From contig NZ_SAUN01000001.1 of the NCBI RefSeq assembly GCF_004011505.1, forward strand, positions 1,922,001-1,986,000: 64,000 bases of DNA, written 5' to 3'. How positions within the stretch are numbered: the first letter of the stretch is position 1; each line of letters begins with the position of its first letter. The notes beneath the pieces are model-generated. The model made no database searches. It saw only the letters and a program-made list of their open reading frames with translations, and had not been told where the DNA came from. This stretch comes from Nonomuraea polychroma. Lineage in GTDB: Bacteria; Actinomycetota; Actinomycetes; Streptosporangiales; Streptosporangiaceae. Shown here in pieces: positions 60,199 to 64,000 of the stretch. A program made the position numbers and the translations under genes.

Positions 60199-61578
60199 AT
60201 GACGCAGCTGGACCTCGTGGTCCGGTCCCGCCGGACCGTCACGCCGGAAGGGGAGCGGGCGGCCGCGGTGGCCGTACAGGGAGAGAAGATCATCGCCTTG
60301 TACGACTACGCCGCGCCGCTCGACGCCGCCGAGGACATCGACCTGCGCGACCTGGCGCTGCTCCCCGGGCTGGTCGACACGCACGTCCACGTCAACGAGC
60401 CCGGGCGCACGCACTGGGAGGGGTTCGACTCGGCCACCAGGGCGGCGGCCGCGGGCGGCGTCACCACGATCGTCGACATGCCGCTCAACTCCCTGCCGCC
60501 CACGGTCAGCGTGGCGGCTCTGGAGGAGAAGCTCGCGGCCGCGCGCGGGCAGTGCCACGTGGACGTCGGGTTCTGGGGCGGGGCCGTGCCGGGCAACGTC
60601 AAGGAGCTCGCGCCGCTGCACGAGCGCGGCGTGTACGGGTTCAAGTGCTTCATGTCGCCGTCGGGGGTGGACGAGTTCCCGCCTCTGGAGCACGCCGACC
60701 TGCGGCGGGCGCTGGAGGAGATCGCCGGGTTCCGAGCTCCGGCGGGCGGCGGCGGGCTGATGGTGGTGCACGCCGAGGACCCGGCCCTGCTGCGGGAGCC
60801 CGCCGGCCCCACCTATCCGGAATTCCTGGAATCGCGGCCCGGGACGTCGGAGCGCAGCGCCGTCGAGCGGGTCGTCGAGCTGGCCAGGGAGACCGGCGCC
60901 CGGGTCCACATCCTGCACGTCTCCAGCGCCGACTGCCTGGACGTGCTGGAGGCCGCGCAGGCCGGTGGCGTGGCGGTCACGGCCGAGACGTGCCCTCACT
61001 ACCTGACGCTGACGGCCGAGCAGGTGCCGGAGGGGGCCACGGCGTACAAGTGCTGCCCGCCCATCCGCTCCGAGGTCAACCGGGACCGGCTGTGGGACGG
61101 GCTGGCGAGAGGTGTGCTGAGCTGTGTCGTGTCCGACCACTCGCCGTCCCCTGCCGACCTGAAGGTGCCCGACTTCGCCGCCGCCTGGGGCGGCATCGCC
61201 TCGCTCCAGCTCGGGTTGCCCGCCGTGTGGACGGAGGCGTCCCGCCGGGGGTACGGGCTGGGTGATGTGGTGCGCTGGATGTCCGCCAATCCGGCGGCGT
61301 TGGCCGAAATTTCTGGAAAAGGCGGCATAAAGCCGGGCAATGATGCCGACCTGGTCGCCTTCGATCCCGTCGCCGACAACCCCGTGGACGCCGCCCGCCT
61401 GCACCACAAGAACCCGGTCACCCCGTACCACGGCCGCGTACTCAAGGGCGCCGTCCTGACCACGTGGCTGCGGGGGCGTCCGGTGGACGGCGAGCCGCAC
61501 GGACGCTTCCTGCCTGCCGGGCAGCGCATGATGGCCGGAGAGCCGGCCGAGCAGCACATGATCTTGGGAGAGAAATAG
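60199..61578 (+). CDS. allB: Allantoinase
   Basis: A 459-residue amidohydrolase with the two-zinc site DTHVHVNEPGR, the Lys carboxylated in FKCFMSPSGV, His in HAEDPA and ILHVSSAD, and Asp in VVSDHSPSP. The overall length and the TCPHYLTLTAEQ block mark AllB. It opens allantoin to allantoate. It abuts the glycerate kinase stop and the allantoicase start. Confidence 0.95.
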   Translation: MTQLDLVVRSRRTVTPEGERAAAVAVQGEKIIALYDYAAPLDAAEDIDLRDLALLPGLVDTHVHVNEPGRTHWEGFDSATRAAAAGGVTTIVDMPLNSLPPTVSVAALEEKLAAARGQCHVDVGFWGGAVPGNVKELAPLHERGVYGFKCFMSPSGVDEFPPLEHADLRRALEEIAGFRAPAGGGGLMVVHAEDPALLREPAGPTYPEFLESRPGTSERSAVERVVELARETGARVHILHVSSADCLDVLEAAQAGGVAVTAETCPHYLTLTAEQVPEGATAYKCCPPIRSEVNRDRLWDGLARGVLSCVVSDHSPSPADLKVPDFAAAWGGIASLQLGLPAVWTEASRRGYGLGDVVRWMSANPAALAEISGKGGIKPGNDADLVAFDPVADNPVDAARLHHKNPVTPYHGRVLKGAVLTTWLRGRPVDGEPHGRFLPAGQRMMAGEPAEQHMILGEK

Positions 61579-62535
61579 ATGTCGCGCTTCATCACCCTGC
61601 CGGACCTCGCCCTGCGCACGCTCGGCGGCTCCGTCGTGGCCGCCAGCGACGAGTCGTTCGCCGAGAAGGAGAGCCTGATCCGGCCGGGGCGGCCCGGCTT
61701 CCAGGCGGAGACGTTCGGCAACAAGGGCCAGGTCTACGACGGCTGGGAGACCCGCCGCCGCCGCGAGCCCGGCCACGACTGGGCGCTGGTGCGCCTCGGG
61801 ATCCCCGGCGTGATCCGCGGCGTGGTGATCGACACGGCCTGGTTCAAGGGCAACTACCCGCCGCACGCCTCCGTCGAGGCCGCGGCCGTCGTCGGCTATC
61901 CGTCACCGGCCGAGCTGCTGGCCGCCGACTGGGTGGAGATCGTCCCGAGATCCGAGCTCAAGGGGGACGCCGAGCATCACCTCACCGTCACCGACGAGGG
62001 CCGCTACACCCACGTACGGCTCAACATCTTCCCCGACGGGGGCGTCGCCCGCCTCCGCGTGCACGGCGAGCCCCGGCCCGACCTGTCCGTCCACGAGGGC
62101 CTCAGCCTCGACCTGGCCGCCCTCCAGAACGGCGCCCTGGTCACCGCCTGCTCCAACGAGTTCTACTCGGCGCCCAACAACGTCATCTTCCCCGGGCTGG
62201 CCCGCCACCAGGCGGAAGGCTGGGAGACCGCGCGGCGCCGGGACGAGGGCAACGACTGGCTCGTGATCCGCCTGGCCGGCCGCGGCATCATCCGGCTCGC
62301 CGAGATCGACACCACGAACCTGCTCTTCAACGCCCCCGGCTGGGTCTCCCTGACGGGCCTCGACGGTGAAGGCCCGGACGCGCGCCACGTGGACCTCCTG
62401 CCCCGGACCCGCCTCCAGCCCGACACCTCCCACCGCTTCAGGCTCGACCACACGGACCCCGTCACTCATGTACGCGTCGACATCTACCCTGACGGCGGCC
62501 TGGCCAGAGTCCGCCTCCACGGCCACCTGACCTGA
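61579..62535 (+). CDS. alc: Allantoicase
   Basis: The 318-residue protein has two allantoicase domains of about 150 residues each. They share repeated patterns: W-E-T-R-R-R-R and W-E-T-A-R-R-R, then G-V-I-R-G-V-V-I-D-T and G-I-I-R-L-A-E-I-D-T. It cleaves allantoate to ureidoglycolate and urea. It is the last gene of the purine operon. Terminator-like sequence after it is not obvious. Confidence 0.95.
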   Translation: MSRFITLPDLALRTLGGSVVAASDESFAEKESLIRPGRPGFQAETFGNKGQVYDGWETRRRREPGHDWALVRLGIPGVIRGVVIDTAWFKGNYPPHASVEAAAVVGYPSPAELLAADWVEIVPRSELKGDAEHHLTVTDEGRYTHVRLNIFPDGGVARLRVHGEPRPDLSVHEGLSLDLAALQNGALVTACSNEFYSAPNNVIFPGLARHQAEGWETARRRDEGNDWLVIRLAGRGIIRLAEIDTTNLLFNAPGWVSLTGLDGEGPDARHVDLLPRTRLQPDTSHRFRLDHTDPVTHVRVDIYPDGGLARVRLHGHLT

Positions 62536-62601
62536 CACCGGCGGCTGAGGAGCATCCCGCACCCGTGACGGTGCGGCCGGGACCGGTCGCACCGCCGGGC
62601 G

Positions 62602-64000
62602 TCAGTGCCAGAGGAAGACCGTGGAGCCGGCCGGGCGCTCGCTGTTGGGAAGAGGCCGCTGGAACTGCACCACGCCGCGATTCCCGAGCCGCTGCACCCG
62701 CACCTTGAACCCGAGCGCCTCCAACTCCGACTTGGCGTCCTTGACGTCCTTGCCGATCACCCCGGGCACCAGGGTGAACTGCTGATCGTCACGAGCCTCG
62801 TCGTCATCGTCACCGCGCCCGAACCAGTTGAGGAAGTCCTGGCACCGCGCCACCGTGACCATGACCTGCGCGCCCGGGTCCACCTCGGCCTTGGCCTTGG
62901 GCGTCTGAGCGATCACCGTGCACGGCTCGGCGTCGTCGTCCACCTCCTGGACCTGCACCTGGAAGCCCTGCTGGCCGAGGTAGGCGGCGGCCTCGTCCTT
63001 CGGCATGCCGCCGACGTCCGGCATGACCAGCCCGGCGCTCACGAAGATGGCGATCTTCGCGCCTTCCTTGACCTTCTCGCCGTTCTGAGGAGAGGTGCGG
63101 ATGACCTTGTCGCGCTCGACCTCCGTGTTGGCCACTCGCGTGACCGTCCCCACGGTCAGCCCAGCGGCGGCGATCTTGTCGCGGGCGTCGTTGCCGGTCA
63201 TGCCCGCGACATCGGGCACGACCACGCGCTTGGGCCCGAGCGAGGGCACCAAGGTGATCGTGGCGCCCCGCTCCACCTCGGTCTCGGCCACCGGGTCGGT
63301 GCGGAGCACGAGCCCTTCGGCGACGTTCTCGTCGTGTTTGCCGTCCACCGTCTTGATCTTGAGCCCGGCCCGGGCGGCGTTCTTCTCGGCCACGGCCAGG
63401 CTCTTGCCCACCAACTCGGGTACGGCGACGTATTCAGGCTGGGCGAAGTACCACCCGGTCAGCGCGACGGCGACGACCATCACGCCGGCCAGTATCACCA
63501 GGAACCAGTTGGGCCGGAACCCGCGCCGCTGCGGCATCTCAGCCCGCGGCTGGATCAGCGTGTGCGCCGGCGCCGCCTGAGGCGCCGACTGCGCGGCGTG
63601 AACGGCCGTCCTGGCGTTGGGCTGGGACGGCGTGGGCGGCTGGTGAAGCCCGTGGGGCTGGGAGTGCGACAGCGGCGGAGTGGACGTCCGCGGCAACATC
63701 CGGTGCGCGTCCACGGCCGCGACGAGCATGGCGGTCGCGTCGGCGGGACGGTCCCCGGGCTCACGGGCCGTCGCGTTCGCCACGAGCGTGTCGACCAGCG
63801 GCGGCACCTCGGGGACCAGCGACGACGGCGCCGGCACGGTGTCGTGCACGTGCCGGTAGGCCACCGACATCGGCGTCTCGCCGTCGTAAGGCTGCTGCCC
63901 CGTCACCAGCTCGAACAGCATGATGCCCGCGGCGTAGACGTCGCTGCGCACGTCGGCGGCGCCGGTGGTGACCTGTTCGGGCGCCATGTAGCCGATCGTG
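62602..64000 (-). CDS. PASTA-domain Ser/Thr protein kinase, N-terminus outside window
   Basis: The visible part starts at the end of the kinase activation segment (TIGYMAPEQ) and continues through the C-lobe (SDVYAAGIMLFELVTGQQPY). A Pro/Gln/Thr-rich juxtamembrane region of about 80 residues, one membrane helix (FLVILAGVMVVAVALTGWYF) and four extracellular PASTA domains follow. The last PASTA, VPGVIGKDVKDAKSEL, follows an acidic linker with a Cys pair. PknB-type kinases use PASTA domains to sense muropeptides or lipid II. Its position beside the aro region fits the Rv2176/SCO2110 neighbourhood. Confidence 0.95.
   Translation of the reverse strand, partial: TIGYMAPEQVTTGAADVRSDVYAAGIMLFELVTGQQPYDGETPMSVAYRHVHDTVPAPSSLVPEVPPLVDTLVANATAREPGDRPADATAMLVAAVDAHRMLPRTSTPPLSHSQPHGLHQPPTPSQPNARTAVHAAQSAPQAAPAHTLIQPRAEMPQRRGFRPNWFLVILAGVMVVAVALTGWYFAQPEYVAVPELVGKSLAVAEKNAARAGLKIKTVDGKHDENVAEGLVLRTDPVAETEVERGATITLVPSLGPKRVVVPDVAGMTGNDARDKIAAAGLTVGTVTRVANTEVERDKVIRTSPQNGEKVKEGAKIAIFVSAGLVMPDVGGMPKDEAAAYLGQQGFQVQVQEVDDDAEPCTVIAQTPKAKAEVDPGAQVMVTVARCQDFLNWFGRGDDDDEARDDQQFTLVPGVIGKDVKDAKSELEALGFKVRVQRLGNRGVVQFQRPLPNSERPAGSTVFLWH

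Overview
The window is a high-GC actinobacterial chromosome segment. Gene content and order point to a filamentous Streptosporangiaceae/Streptomyces-like actinomycete (Nonomuraea-like is my best guess, by inference only). The signs are strong G/C third-position bias, many GTG/TTG starts, ATGA/GTGA gene overlaps, a c-di-AMP riboswitch in front of a cell-wall hydrolase, a DasR-type operator, and the known actinobacterial neighbourhood around PimB, FadD15, a SRPBCC protein, an ArsA-like ATPase, DUF5304 plus glucokinase, a PlsC acyltransferase, DAHP synthase and a PASTA kinase (compare M. tuberculosis Rv2176-Rv2188c and the S. coelicolor glkA region).

Layout. 1-7.7 kb: two NlpC/P60 hydrolases (the first cut by the window edge), a LysR regulator divergent from a methyltransferase, a CRP-like palindrome and c-di-AMP riboswitch leading into the second hydrolase, two metallopeptidases and PimB. 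7.7-13.6 kb: a carbohydrate ABC importer operon without its own ATPase, a DeoR regulator and an ABC exporter. 13.6-25.3 kb: FadD, a group II intron lodged in the divergent promoter region, then metallophosphoesterase, SRPBCC, ArsA, DUF5304, glucokinase, a nuclease-fold protein, secreted and membrane proteins, an esterase and PlsC. 25.3-35 kb: MarR/DoxX, homocysteine methyltransferase and trehalose phosphatase, a MerR plus VIT/vWA operon, Dps, a DUF2064 transferase and methyltransferase pair, a PhoX-like protein and TetR. 35.5-45.9 kb: a dead MMPL fragment, ThiI, a MacRS-like two-component pair, tandem MHYT proteins, pfkA and glpK back to back with a DasR-like site between them, a lactonase-like protein, a MarR-GNAT fusion and a YiaAB-like protein. 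45.9-50.6 kb: DAHP synthase behind an aromatic leader-peptide attenuator, a sulfite-oxidase-like molybdoprotein, a LytS/LytTR pair, and a gene-poor stretch with LytTR-like repeats and stacked hairpins. 50.6-62.5 kb: endonuclease IV, then a purine-catabolism locus (UraD, UraH, uricase, two xanthine-dehydrogenase-type subunits, 8-oxoguanine deaminase, NCS2 permease, glycerate kinase, allantoinase, allantoicase). 62.6-64 kb: the C-terminal part of a PASTA Ser/Thr kinase.

How the genes work together. Purine bases enter through the permease and are oxidised to urate, then allantoin, allantoate and glyoxylate, with glycerate kinase draining the glyoxylate branch. The molybdopterin subunit of xanthine dehydrogenase is not where it is usually found. 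Central sugar metabolism (glucokinase, Pfk, GlpK, the importer) is clustered. The Pfk carries the pyrophosphate-type residues Asp104 and Lys124. The most distinctive regulatory find is a complete ribosome-mediated attenuator before the DAHP synthase gene, whose 22-residue leader peptide reads Phe-Leu-Phe-Trp-Tyr at residues 5-9. No tRNA, rRNA or CRISPR array was seen.
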